From Saxidomus purpurata (Eukaryota; Mollusca; Bivalvia; Venerida; Veneridae): DNA of 64,000 nt. Made by a program: the position numbers and the translations under genes. This document shows, one piece after another, positions 1-11,655 of this stretch. Under the pieces are notes generated by a model. That model was given only the letters and a program-made list of their open reading frames with translations. It ran no database searches and had not been told where the DNA came from. The stretch is from positions 12,292,948 through 12,356,947 of the forward strand of contig JAFMSR010000009.1 in the NCBI GenBank assembly GCA_022818135.1, read 5' to 3'. Position 1 is the first letter of the stretch. Every line of letters starts with the position of its first letter.

Positions 1-1070
1 CAGATTTAAGTGCCACACAAACTCGCCAATCAATAATTGTCTTTAACTGGAAAAATGTGACATGAATCTCTCTCAAACTGGTCTGTAGTGCAGCTCAAAG
101 GACTAGATCACACTTCAAGTTTAAAGGTAAAAAATAGACACACAAGACCATGTGCTAACTGCAACTTCCTCATACAATGAAGGATTTTGAGTTGACTTGG
201 CACAGCTGCATGTATACCACAATGTAGTGCAGCTCAAAGGACAATGTCACACTTCAAGTTTAAACGTAAACTAGATGCCCATGTGCAACATGTCGAGCCC
301 GCCTGTTAAAGGACTAACTCCTTACCAAATTGAGATAGGTCGAAGTACACCTACATATTGGATGTAACAAGTCATGCATGTTGAACCACAGAAGGTGGTC
401 TCAATTTTTCTCTACGGCCAGCAATAAAAAAGTAACAATACAAGCTATTTATAGTAACAACAAAGGAAAGTAATTCTAAAAACAAGGGTAGCTCATTATG
501 GTGAACATTTGTGCCAAATTCTTTAAGAATACCTTGATGGACAGATAAGTTACAGCCCAGACAAACTAAACTGGGACATATGCACCGATGCACATACACC
601 AAACCGCCATTTGCACAACTATATTGAGCTTGACATAAACGGGGTCGACAAGAATAGATACACAAGACCATGAGCTCACTGTTACATCCTCATGCGTTGA
701 AGGATTTTGAATTGACTCGGCAAAGCTGCATGTATACCACCATGGGACAATTGGGAACAGACAGCCAGATGAAAGGTGACAATCTACAATTCATGATAAG
801 AAAATGCATAATTCCTGATAATATAGCTTATAATGTGCATTAGAACAGAGTTCTGTAAACAATCTGTCCACTGTACCAAGCCAATTAAAAATTACTTTCT
901 GTATGAGGAAGTTACAGTCTAGACAAAGACTCCTGTGTCTATTTTTACTTTACTTTCTACGTGTGATCTTGACCTTTGAGTTACAAACCTGTGTCTTGCA
1001 CACAACACACTGTCCCCATGTGGTGAACCATGTCAATTCAAAATCTTTCAATTCATGACAAAGTTACAAC
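1..1070. repeat. Diverged repeat block with internally repeated segments
   Basis: No gene is seen. Segments recur inside the block: the stretch from about 86 to 215 (GTAGTGCAGCTCAAAGGAC..., then an ACACAAGACCATG segment and GCTGCATGTATACCAC) partly recurs at 222-280 and again at 655-745. This is the pattern of a mobile element with a tandem-repeat core, probably in minus orientation. Ends were not identified, so the family is unknown. Confidence 0.5.
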
Positions 1071-1348
1071 CTGGATAAGCTTATCCGGGCAGATGCACAC
1101 ACAGTAAACTCCCAACAGTTACTATGTTGACTAATTGCCAGCAGGCTGGACAAAATTGTTAACTGTTTTAATAGCTTACCTTCTCAAAGGAATGTTGTGC
1201 ATGTTGTTTTTGGAAGGTGTGGCAGGAGCAAATAACAATGGTGTCCCTCATGATTGAAAACTAGAATTCTTTGGTGAATGGTACAGATGAGTATTCACAT
1301 CTTCAAGAATTTTTCCATTTACCTGAAAAGAAAATAAAACAAAAAAAA

Positions 1349-1440
1349 CTTAGTGGGCAGCTTTATTTGCAGTCCAATGAAAAAGGAACTTTACATATAC
1401 ATTCCTTTTCATTTGAAGGCAAATAAAGCTGCCCACTAAG
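1349..1440. repeat. 92-bp hairpin element with 22-bp perfect arms
   Basis: The first 22 bases (1349-1370) are the exact reverse complement of the last 22 (1419-1440). The inside also pairs partly (AAAAGGAA near 1381 with TTCCTTTT near 1402). It could be a miniature inverted-repeat element or give a hairpin RNA. No open reading frame is present. Confidence 0.8.
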
Positions 1441-1492
1441 TATAAATATGAACTACTCCTATCACTCTTCCTGACTTCTTACTTTCAGAGGT

Positions 1493-3062
1493 TAAAACTG
1501 TCTTAGGTTACTGCCTTTAAGAGTCAGTTACCCTTAATGTTTAGTGACACAACAGTAGGGCATTCACCTCAGAATCGGAGGGTTCCAAGTTTGATCCCCA
1601 CCAACGCTGGAAGTGTCCTTAAGCAAGGCACAGATATTTCCCTATTGCCTAACTCTCTTCAATATTGATTCCATTTTGAGTGAACTAAGAATTATATGTA
1701 CTACTCCTTCATTCTCCCTGTCTTCTTACGTTCGTAGAATAGTCTAAATTAAATATTGTACTCAGACAGCAATTGTTCCATACCAATTTAACTATGCATG
1801 TTTTGTTAAGACATCAAGATTTGGAAATCTGTATAAAAAAGTGAAGTGCAACACCCACAAGGAACCAGACCCACACACAGAAGAGTAAATCATCCAACCA
1901 TGAGAAATGGCTTTGAACGAATGACACACTTTGGCTTTGGCATCAACTAAACGAAGGCACTGCTTTCTGAAGTGCATCAAGTAAATACCATCACATACTA
2001 AAGTAAAAGGTGGAATCTGTTTCTTTTACCTAAGTATGGAATAATCGGACAAAGCTTAACTACACTACCTCCAAATAGAATCCATCCCTACCAGCCAAGG
2101 GATTCAGGTGCTATTCCAACACAACACTTCTTACCCACACATCGGCACTAGGATGCAACACAATTCCTCCCGATGACGGGGACAAGAACGGTTTAAGCGA
2201 CACGGGTTGCATATCGTGCCATACCGCCTTCGCCCTACAGAAGTACCCCCGTTATTAATCAATTGATTGTTGCAATTGATAGATCTTGAAGCTGAAATCT
2301 ACAGCGGACGAGTGAGACGTAGCTCGCGCGACACGCCAACACGCTCCCCCGGGACCGAGCATGGGGTGCGATGACTTGCGATGTTCTTTGCTTGAGGTGA
2401 TGTCATAGGAGTCTCTGAAGTCCATGCCAACACAATCCACTGCATATGAGTATGTGATGCGATGTGAGGAGAGGCTGTAGTTTACGGCGGACGAGTGAGA
2501 CGTAGCTCGCGCGACACGCCAACACACTCCCCCGTGACTGGGCACAGGGTGCGATGACTTGTGATGGTCTTTGCTTGATGCACTTCAGACAGCAGTGCCT
2601 TCATTTAGTTGATACCAAAGCAGAAGTGTGTCATTCGTCCGCAGCCATTTCTCATGGTTGGATGATTTACTCTTCTGTCTGTGGGTCTGGTTCCTTGTTG
2701 GTGTTGCACTTTACTTTTAAATACAGATTTCCAAATCTTAATGTCTTAACAAAACATGCTTAATCAAATTAGTATGAAACAATCGCTGTCCCAGTACAAC
2801 AGTTAGTTTAGTCTATTCTATGAAAGTAAAAAGCAAGGAGGAGTGATAGGAGTAGTACATATAATTCTTAGTTCACTCAAAATAGAATCAGCATTGAAGA
2901 GAGTTAAGCAATCGGGAAATATCTGTGCCTTGCTTAAGGACACTACCAGCACGGGCGGGGATCAAAACTTGGATCCTCCGATCCTGAGGTGAATGCCCTA
3001 CTACTGTGTCACTAAACATTTAGGGTAACTGACACTCAAAGGCAGTAACCTAAGACAGTTTT
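1493..3062. mobile_element. Foldback element: ~0.5-kb inverted arms carrying SINE-like sequence
   Basis: The stretch 1493-1998 is repeated in inverted orientation at about 2560-3062, with roughly 85-90% identity by eye. Each arm contains a tRNA-type B-box-like segment (near 1590 on +, near 2965 on -) with a GTGTCCTTAAGCAAGGCAC body, as in a tRNA-derived SINE. Both arms also carry the same short reading frame on opposite strands (1792-1980 minus, 2554-2763 plus), which is a repeat signature and not evidence of a gene. The ~560-bp centre holds two direct copies (2291-2405 and 2471-2583) of a GC-richer block containing AGCTCGCGCGACACGCC. It may be one foldback transposon or two copies of a composite repeat head to head. 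Confidence 0.75.
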
Positions 3063-3484
3063 ATTTTTGAGTTCCTTGAATAGACCTTTAAACTTATAAC
3101 AATCGAGATAATTTGTTCAAACATGATTGGCAATAGCTCTTTAAAAAACAGTATCTTAAATGAACTTACTACTTGAGACCCTGCAACAGACAAAACTACT
3201 GATCCTTGAATTTGACTATGGCAAGAACTGCTACCTGTACTTGCTGGCTTGATTCAATAACTAGCACTGCTTAGGCAGAAAGAAATTGTAAAAATTCTGA
3301 TCAGAACAGAAGGAATCTGTGTTTCTGAGACACAACATTACTGGTTAAGAGCATTTTAACACCAATTTATGCAATTGATATGTATCAAAATGCAAAACTG
3401 TATGTCATTCCCTTTTGTCTCTTGACCTTATGCTCACACACTTTGCTTTATTGTTACTGTTAGTCAGTTTTAAGCTTGGGTATA
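3063..3484. other. Spacer, no feature seen
   Basis: AT-rich sequence between two repeat structures. No coding signal, RNA gene or clear repeat was found. Confidence 0.4.
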
Positions 3485-3740
3485 CCCAGCGGGCTTTCAA
3501 GTTCAGTCAAAGTCAAGTAGCCAGAAGCCAATGCCTTGCCAGGAAATGGTTAAGGTAATAGAGGTAAAAGTGTTAGAACTCAAGGTTTTATGAATATATT
3601 TGTTTATATATTTTTTAACAAAATTAATGCAGAAAATACATCTAGTGTTAAGACCTACTTTCTGGCTACATTGTACAAATGAAATACATAAAATTCTGAA
3701 CTGATATTGAAATAAATGGAACTGTTCTGAATACAAATAC

Positions 3741-5092
3741 ATAAAATGCCTACTTTTAAACATCTTTTTGGAAGGAATGACTACTTTCAAGCATAAATGA
3801 AATTCTTTCTTTAACATAACACTTTGTTCAAATGATTGCCCTGATCAGTTTTTAGGTCAGTCCTTATAATGAAACAAACTTGCAGCTTAACAGAAATTTT
3901 TGTCAAAAATGATAGGCCAAAATAGTCCTTAAAGGAAATTCATCTTAACCAAGGTTTTGTCTTGACAATAATTTTTGTCAAAAATAAATAGCCCAAACAG
4001 TCCTCTAAATGATCCTACTGGTTAATGTGAAGCTTTTGTGAAAAATGATTTGCCTAAAATTGTCCTAACAGGAGTATTCAAATGGCATAAATGCATTAGT
4101 TTCTGAAACAATTAAATTATCTTGCCATTTGACTATTATATATAATCTCAACCACTTGCTTTCTCTCTTCAAAGCTCCAAGATACTGGAAAATGACAATA
4201 CAATGTACTGGACAGCCTACTGGGTATATCTCAGTTTAAAACCTGTTACCAAGATATTAAATTTGTGCCTAACCTAGGAAGCCTGCTTGGCATAGCCAAC
4301 TTGAAGACAGACTTACCATAAAGCACATTCAGATGGAGTATTCAGGGGATGACAAAAAAAAATAGCAAAAGCAAGGATCGAGATTACAGACCTATAAATA
4401 TCTCTACATTTTAAAAAAATTTACAAAAGATCAAAACATTTGTATACTGACTGACCTAAAAACCATCACATTATTTTTGTGCACACAGTTTTATAAGATG
4501 CTAACCACTAGCTATCTTTCTCTAAGGCACTTAACTTGTGCCTAACCCAAAAAGCTTGCTAGTTTCAGATTTTCTAATATCTGTACAAAAGGGCACAAAT
4601 GAAATATTAACATATTCAAATTTTGTTGCTTATCAAAGTCGAAGATGAATAATTTTCAATGAAGAGAAACCAAAGGCCAATTAAGGCTCATGTACACAAA
4701 AGCCATTACTGGTTACATAGTATGATTTTGTTGAAAATGATTGGAATAAACTGTCCTTAAAATGAATTATATTCCTTACAGGAATGACTTGGCCTTATTA
4801 TGAACTTTCTAAACTACAAGAAGTCTTTGTCATAAACAATAGTTAAAGAACAGTCCCTTAAAATGAACCTTATACCCTACAAGAAGTTTTTGTCAAAAAT
4901 AAGTTGCATGAACAATCCTTACAATGAAATTAAGTGGATGTAAAATCTTTACCATTTGTGTTGAGCATGTCAAAAATATTTAACAAACATTAAGACGGAA
5001 ACACATTTAGTCACAAATTAGTGTAAAGACCTACTTACTACATTGTTCAAATGAAATGCATAAAATTCTGGAACTGTACTGAGTACACTTAC
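3741..5092. repeat. Tandem monomer 1 of the 1351-bp repeat
   Basis: Defined from the recurring marker ATAAAATGCCTACTTTTAAAC to its next copy; the phase of the boundaries is arbitrary. Confidence 0.8.
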
Positions 5093-6443
5093 ATAAAATG
5101 CCTACTTTTAAACATCTTTTAAGATGGAATAACTACTTTCAAGCATATATCAAATCCTTTCTTTAACAAGACACTTTCCTAATCTGTTTTTAGGTCAGTC
5201 CTTATAATGAAACAAACTTGCAGCTTAACAGAATTTTTTGTCAAAAATGATTGGCCAAAAAAGTCCTTAAAGGAAATTCATCTTAACTATAATAAGGTTT
5301 TGTCTTGACAATAATTTTTGTCAAAAATAAATAGCCCAAACAGTCCTCTAAATGATCCTACTGGTTAATGTGAAGCTTTTGTGAAAAATGATATGTCTAA
5401 AATTGTCCTAACTGGAGTATTCAAATGGCATAAATGCATTAGTTTCTGAAACAATTAAATTATCTTGCCATTTGACTATTATATATAATCTCAACCACTT
5501 GCTTTCTCTCTTCAAAGCTCTAAGATACTGGAAAATGACTATACAATGTACTGGACAGCCTACTGGGTATCTCAGTTTAAAACCTGTTACCAAGATATTA
5601 AATTTGTGCCTAACCTAGGAAGCCTGCTTGGCATAGCCAACTTGAAGACAGACTTACCATAAAGCACATTCAGATGGAGTATTCAGGAGATGACAAAAAA
5701 AAAATTAGCAAAAGCAAGGATCGAGATTACAGACTACAAATATCTCTACATTTTTAAAAAAATTTACAAAAGATCAAAACATTTGTATACTGACTGACCT
5801 AAAAACCATCACAATATTTTTGTGCACACAGATTTATAAGATGCTAACCACTAGCTATCTTTCTCTAAGGCACTTAACTTGTGCCTAACCCAAAAAGCTT
5901 GCTAGTTTCAGATTTTCTTATATCTGTGCAAAAGGGCACAAATGAAATATTAACATATTCAAATTTTGTTGCTTATCAAAGTCGAAGATGAATAATTTTC
6001 AATGAAGAGAAACCAAAGGCCAATTAAGGCTCATGTACACAAAAGCCATTACTGGTTACATAGTATGATTTTGTTGAAAATGATTGGAATAAACTGTCCT
6101 TAAAATGAATTATATTCCTTACAGGAATAACTTGGCCTTATTATGAACTTTCTAAACTATATACAAGAAGTCTTTGTCATAAACAATAGTTAAAGAACAG
6201 TCCCTTAAAATGAACCTTATACCCTACAAGAAGTTTTTGTCAAAAATAAGTTGCATGAACAATCCTTACAATGAAATTAAGTGGATGTAAAATCTTTACC
6301 ATTTGTGTTGAGAATGTCAAAAATATTTAACAAACATTAAGACGGAAACACATTTAGTCACAAATTAGTGTAAAGACCTACTTACTGACTACATTGTTCA
6401 AATGAAATGCATAAAATTCTGGAACTGTTCTGAGTACACTTAC
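5093..6443. repeat. Tandem monomer 2 of the 1351-bp repeat
   Basis: Second full period, nearly identical to monomer 1 over its whole length, apart from small indels such as the differing A-run near 5700. Confidence 0.8.
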
Positions 6444-7610
6444 ATAAAATGCCTACTTTTAAACATCTTTTAGAAGGAATAACTACTTTCAAGCATATAT
6501 CAAATCCTTTCTTTAACAAGACACTTTCCTAATCTGTTTTTAGGTCAGTCCTTATAATGAAACAAACTTGCAGCTTAACAGAATTTTTTGTCAAAAATGA
6601 TTGGCCAAAATAGTCCTTAAAGGAAATTCATCTTAACCAAGGTTTTGTCTTGACAATAATTTTTGTCAAAAATAAATAGCCCAAACAGTCCTCTAAATGA
6701 TCCTACTGGTTAATGTGAAGCTTTTGTGAAAAATGATTTGCCTAAAATTGTCCTAACAGGAGTATTCAAATGGCATAAATGCATTAGTTTCTGAAACAAT
6801 TAAATTATCTTGCCATTTGACTATTATATATAATCTCAACCACTTGCTTTCTCTCTTCAAAGCTCTAAGATACTGGAAAATGACAATACAATGTACTGGA
6901 CAGCCTACTGGGTATATCTCAGTTTAAAACCTGTTACCAAGATATTAAATTTGTGCCTAACCTAGGAAGCCTGCTTGGCATAGCCAACTTGAAGACAGAC
7001 TTACCATAAAGCACATTCAGATGGAGTATTCAGGGGATGACAAAAAAAAATAGCAAAAGCAAGGATTGAGATTACAGACCTACAAATATCTTCACATTTT
7101 TTTTAAAATTTACTAAAGATCAAAACATTTGTATACTGACTGACCTAAAAACCATCACAATATTTTTGTGCACACAGTTTTATAAGATGCTAACCACTAG
7201 CTATCTTTCTCTAAGGCACTTAACTTGTGCCTAACCCAAAAAGCTTGCTAGTTTCATATTTTCTATCATTTGTACAAAAGGCATAAATGAAATTTTAACA
7301 TATTCAAATTTTGTTACTGAACAAAGTTGAAGATGAATAATTGTCAATGATGAGAAACCAAAGGCCAACTAAGGCTCATGTACACAAAAGCCATTACTGG
7401 TTATGTAGTATGTTTTTGTAGAAAATGATTGGCATACACCTGTACTTTAAATGAACTTTCTTACAGGAATCTGTAAAATATATCTTGCTCTTAATATGAA
7501 TCTTATAACCAACAAGAAGTTTTTATTAAACAAAATTAGGTCAGAACAGTCCCTAAAATGAACCTTATGAAAAATTGTCAAAATGAGTTGCCTAAACAAT
7601 CCTTAAAATG
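6444..7610. repeat. Tandem monomer 3, diverging toward its end
   Basis: The third copy is close to the others until about 7250, then diverges more (for example near 7420-7560) before the right end of the host element. Confidence 0.7.
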
Positions 7611-7869
7611 ATCCTTACTACCCTATGGAAATGAGAGACTTTAGCAGTTTTTAGATTAACCTACAGTCTTATGGTCAAAAATGATAAGTTTTAACAGCAA
7701 TTCTTCTAAGAAACTCAATAATATAAAGACTGCTATGGCACCATAAAGCCTCCAGTTTATAACACTTTAACCTCTATTACCTCAACCACCTCCTTGCAAG
7801 GCATTGGCCACTAACTGCTCAACTTTGACTGAACTTGAAAGCCTGCTGGGTATTTATCTTGAAAAGACT

Positions 7870-8595
7870 TAAATGTGCAGTTGAAGTTTTTTCAACGAAA
7901 ATAAAAACAAGTGGACGATACAGTGAGTAATACATGAAATACCAGTATATAACCCTTTATCACATTTTGAGACCTAGGTATAACCTTTACCATCAAAATG
8001 ATCTTTAACACAACTTGATCTACTGTTTCAGGTATGCATTTTCTATGTGAAAATTGTAGTGCCTTTTCTTTTAGTAATATTACATTTTAGTTTTTATTTA
8101 TTGCTAATATCTTAAAGCCTTAATTTAAATCTAATTGATTAAGGTAACTTTCTTTTTCATTTCCTTTATGATACACATTAATGTACACAGAGGCCATACC
8201 TTAATATTTAGATGTCCTTAATATTCTGTCTCAAAAGCATGGTTTTCTTCTATTCTGATGAAAATTTAGATTTACTAAAATGTGTAGTTGTAGTTTTTTT
8301 CAACAAAAGAGAAAAAAAAAGTGGATGGAGTTCTGCCATGCACTTGATTACAACTTTGAGCCCTAAGTGTTACCTTAACCTTCAAGGTAGCTGTCTGGAT
8401 GTTACACATGACACACCTTTGAACAACTGTGTTGAGTTATTTCAAATCCAGTCAATATAAGTGTGACCTTGACCTTCAATGTGATCTTTACACAACTAAG
8501 ACTGAATTTACTTTCCAAACTGTTTTAGATGTGCATTTTCTATGTGACAATTGTAGCGCTCTTTTCATACATACAGTAAGTAAATTGTATACTGT
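7870..8595. repeat. Direct repeat pair, ~0.25-kb units about 400-500 bp apart
   Basis: The stretches 7870-8090 and 8276-8590 share a run containing AGTTTTTTTCAACAAAA-like sequence, then AGTGGA, then GTTTCAGGTATGCATTTTCTATGTGAxAATTGTAG-like sequence. They look like two diverged copies of a repeat core. Small open frames here are chance. Confidence 0.55.
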
Positions 8596-8679
8596 ATTTA
8601 AAATCACTACTGCTCCTCCTCATATGAAATGTATAAAAGTTATTTTATCTTTTGAGTTAAGAAAAGGGAACACATAAGT

Positions 8680-9505
8680 GAGGTGAGGCAAGACAAGACA
8701 AGGCAAGACTTGGGTGAGGCTAGGCTAGGCTAGGCTAGGCAAGACGAGACGAGCAAGACTTGGGTGAGGCTAGGCTAGGCTAGGCTAGGCTAGGCTAGAC
8801 TTGGCTAGGCTAGGCTAGGCTAGGCTAGGCTAGGCTAGGCTAGGCTAGGCTAGGCAGGCCAGGCTAGGCTAGGGATAGACTTGGGTGAGGCTAGGCTTAG
8901 GTGAGGCTAGGCTAGGCTAGGCTAGGCTAGGCTAGGTGAGGAAAGGCATGGCATGGCATGGCAGGGCATGGCAGGGCAGGGCAGGGCAGGGCAGGGCAGG
9001 GCAGGGCAGGGCAGGGCAGGGCAGGGGCAGGGGCAGGGGCAGGGCAGGGCAGGGCAGGGCAGGGCTGGGCTGGGCTGGGCTGGGCTGGGCTGGGCTGGGC
9101 TGGGCTGGGCTGGGCTGGGCTGGGCTGGGCTGGGCTGGGCAGGGCAGGGCTGGGCTGGGCTGGGCTGCGCAATGTTTTGATAGGCTGGGCTGGCTAGGGT
9201 GAGGGAGTGGGCTGGGTTGGGTGAGTGAGCTGGACGAGTGGGCTGGCTAGGGTAAGTGAGTGAACTGGACGAGTGGGCTGGCTAGGGTAAGGGAGTGGGC
9301 TGGGCGAGTGAGCTGAGCTGGGCTGGGCTGGGCAATGTTTTGATAGGCTGGGCTGGCTAGGGTGAGTGAGTGGGCTGGGTTGGGTGAGTGAGCTGGACGA
9401 GTGGGCTGGCTAGGGTAAGTGAGTAAGCTGGACGAATGGGCTGGCTAGGGCAAGTGAGTGGGCTGGGTGAGTGAGCTGAGCTGGGCGAGTGGGTTTGCTA
9501 GGCTA
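8680..9505. repeat. G-rich pentanucleotide array: GGCTA, then GGGCA, then GGGCT, then longer units
   Basis: From about 8700 to 8935 the unit is mainly GGCTA, from 8940 to 9065 GGGCA, and from 9066 to 9170 GGGCT. From 9180 to 9505 the sequence turns into a longer compound unit around GGGCTGGCTAGGGTAAGTGAGTG and GAGCTGGACGAGT. All guanines lie on the + strand. Because the period is 5, open frames run through it in several frames on both strands; these are low-complexity artefacts. The stepwise change of unit suggests local replication slippage. Confidence 0.95.
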
Positions 9506-9999
9506 GGCTTAATTAAGATCCCTGCAGTACTACAACTGTCACATAAATGATACATAACTATGAACAGTTAATACAATGTATATATGCAAACTAAAATACA
9601 GCCATAAATTGTTTACAACAACCTCTACAGACCAAGCAAAATGTACATGTAAGTAAAAGCAAATGTGACCGCCTCAAAACTAAGAACAGTTTTTAGGTCA
9701 TTTGAATGATTTTTATTCCCAGTTTGACAGCACAGAGTACAGCATTATATGGTTACACAAAATGACCTTGTTACTTATCCTGTTTATGTTTTCATTGTCT
9801 AATTAACTACAACTACACATTACCTGCAACATTCTTCAGCGTGCATGTCCCCTGCGACTGCAATGATGTCAAGTCCATCAAAACCCTGATCGGTGGAAAG
9901 AAAACAGTTCACTGAAGACCACTATGTACACTAGTATTAACCGGAAAATACCCCTGTTTCATTTCACCTGAAAGTAGAAATAAAAGAAACATAAGTTAA
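9506..9999. other. Spacer, no feature seen
   Basis: Ordinary AT-rich sequence between the G-rich array and a TTAA-flanked element; nothing recognised. Confidence 0.4.
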
Positions 10000-10431
10000 A
10001 GCGACTGCACTCCAGATGGACAAGTTACGCTAAAAAAAGAAAATTTTCAATTTCAAGAAAACAATTGTCATTACTGTATCAGGGGCATTGTATTATGATA
10101 ACGTGACAAGTTTTCTAACAAAAGAAACAATTAAAATGTGTTGTTTTGTTATTTATTGTAGATCACCCTGTGACTAACGGGGTGGGCCTTGGTATATCAA
10201 TATTTTTAACTCGCATCAAATCAGCTGACTCTGTAGTGTAGTAGGTTAAGCCACTGTAAGTTTTTTGTAAGGGCAAAGATCCGAGTTCAAAACCTGGCTC
10301 GGGTAAATATTTTTTTTCTACCTTTATTTTTAGCTCTTACACAAAGAAAATAATCTTGATGCTGACAAATTGAATATATATTGATTTTACCAAAAAATTA
10401 AAATTTACTAAGAAATTGGAGTGCAGTCGCT
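10000..10431. mobile_element. 432-bp TTAA-flanked miniature element with a tRNA-like insert
   Basis: The left end AGCGACTGCACTCCA (10000-10014) is the exact inverse of the right end TGGAGTGCAGTCGCT (10417-10431). Both ends are bordered by TTAA (9996-9999 and 10432-10435). A TTAA duplication is typical of piggyBac and Kolobok transposons, so this is probably a non-autonomous relative of one of these. It carries a tRNA-like segment at about 10220-10310, with A-box-like GTAGTGTAGTAGGTTAAG and B-box-like GAGTTCAAAACC. No transposase is present. Confidence 0.8.
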
Positions 10432-10819
10432 TTAAGAGAACATGGTGTGAAATCTGGTGAGCCTTCAAATGATGTAAATAAGAGTTGCCAAAATCTGCCA
10501 ATGCCTATAAAAATGTTTGCTGAAGATTTTTTGCATTTGGTTTTATCAATAATTGTTATGTACAAAAATGCATCAATGTCAGCTTCAGAAAACGATTTAA
10601 ACAAGAGCTGTCAATAGATCAGCGCGCTTAAATTTTTTCAGTGCTTGCCAGTTGGTTAGTAAAATATCGAGATATACATAGATAAAAAGTTTCAATATTT
10701 TCTTTCTTTTTCCAAAATTACGGGTACCCAGATGTTTGTCACGTGATCCGAGGCAGCTTATTTATCGTATTACGCTCGTTTCCGGACCATACTATTTGAA
10801 AGACCTTGGAATAAGGCAA

Positions 10820-11655
10820 AACAAGGATTTGTATAAGCAAGGGCCACAAGTAACAAGATATTATTTAAAGACTTATCAAACTTAATTGTTTGATATTCCA
10901 ATAAGTAAATTCTCCAATGGTTAAGTCAACAAATGGACAAGAATGACAAAATTTACAGATTGTCTATGTCGAAAAAAGGCATCATTCAAATGAAATTCTT
11001 GACAGAGTTACCTTCTCCTGCCTACATTTGGGGATCATGATGGTAAACAAGTATTCAAACTTTCAAAGTAATATCTCAAACAGTTCAGTCAAAAAGTGGA
11101 CTGGTACAAAAACTTAACTGAGATTCTAAATAAATAAAGGGCCTTAATGTTTTAAAACAATCCTTGACAGAGTTACCTTCTCTTGCCAACAGATGGGGGT
11201 AATGATGCAAACATGTATTCCATGTTTCAAAGCAATACCTCAAGGGAATAGGTCAGTAAGTGGATTTTACCCATATTTAATGTATTTCCTAAGTCAAAAA
11301 AGTGTCATAATTCTTAAACTATGTATTCCTATTTGTGGATGGTTACGTAATGATGGCAAATAAGTATTGTGATTCTCAAATCAATATCTATAATGGTTTT
11401 GAAATAAAGTGGCATGGTGCGAAAACTAATCCAAGCTCAATGCACTTTCTAAGTAAAAAAAGGGCCATAATTCTAACAAAAACCTTGACAAGAGTTATGT
11501 ACTCTTGTCTGTTGATGGAGGTTATAATGGTGAACAAGTATGGTAAGTTTCAAAGCAATACCTTTAATTGTTTTGAAATAAAGTGGGGTGGTACGAAAAA
11601 CTTAACCAAGATGTGACGCCAATGCCGAGGCGAGTAGGATAGCTGTTTGAAAAGT
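10820..11655 (+). mobile_element. Tandem-core repeat element ending GCGAGTAGGATAGCTGTTT
   Basis: Segments of about 170-180 bp recur: the ACAGAGTTACCTTCTC motif followed by GATGATGGxAAACAAGTAT and TTTCAAAGxAATA occurs near 11000, 11165, 11330 and 11490. The 3' end (GACGCCAATGCCGAGGCGAGTAGGATAGC, 11618 on) is partly inverse to the 5' end of the repeat at 56836 (GCTATTxxxxTCACC). These look like members of one Helentron-like group with tandem cores. The left boundary is approximate. Confidence 0.55.

Larger units (their letters stand above)
3485..7850. mobile_element. TA-flanked inverted-repeat element with three ~1351-bp tandem monomers
   Basis: The ends are inverted repeats of about 95 bp: CCCAGCGGGCTTTCAAGTTC at 3485 and its near complement ending at 7850. 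They are about 80% alike by eye, and each is bordered by TA, as expected of a Tc1/mariner-type target duplication. The inside is a tandem array. One marker (ATAAAATGCCTACTTTTAAAC) lies at 3741, 5093 and 6444, giving periods of 1352 and 1351 bp. The monomers look about 95% alike; the first and last blend into the element ends. Inside each monomer a shorter motif recurs, TTTTTGTCAAAAATGA followed by AGTCCTTAAAATGAA. No transposase reading frame is present, so the element is non-autonomous. Confidence 0.8.

Noticed and set aside
1792..2763. Similar ~62-69-codon frames on opposite strands, suggesting a duplicated small protein
   Set aside because: They lie in the arms of an inverted repeat containing SINE sequence; similarity is explained by the DNA repeat, and the frames have no conserved start context.
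8927..9202. Overlapping open frames of 75-88 codons on both strands (Gly/Ala/Gln/Arg or Pro/Ala/Ser repeats)
   Set aside because: They are translations of a pentanucleotide repeat; a period of 5 with no stop word keeps several frames open by chance.
10738..10747. Second CLEAR-like site GTCACGTGAT
   Set aside because: One base off the palindrome and not near any recognised gene start.
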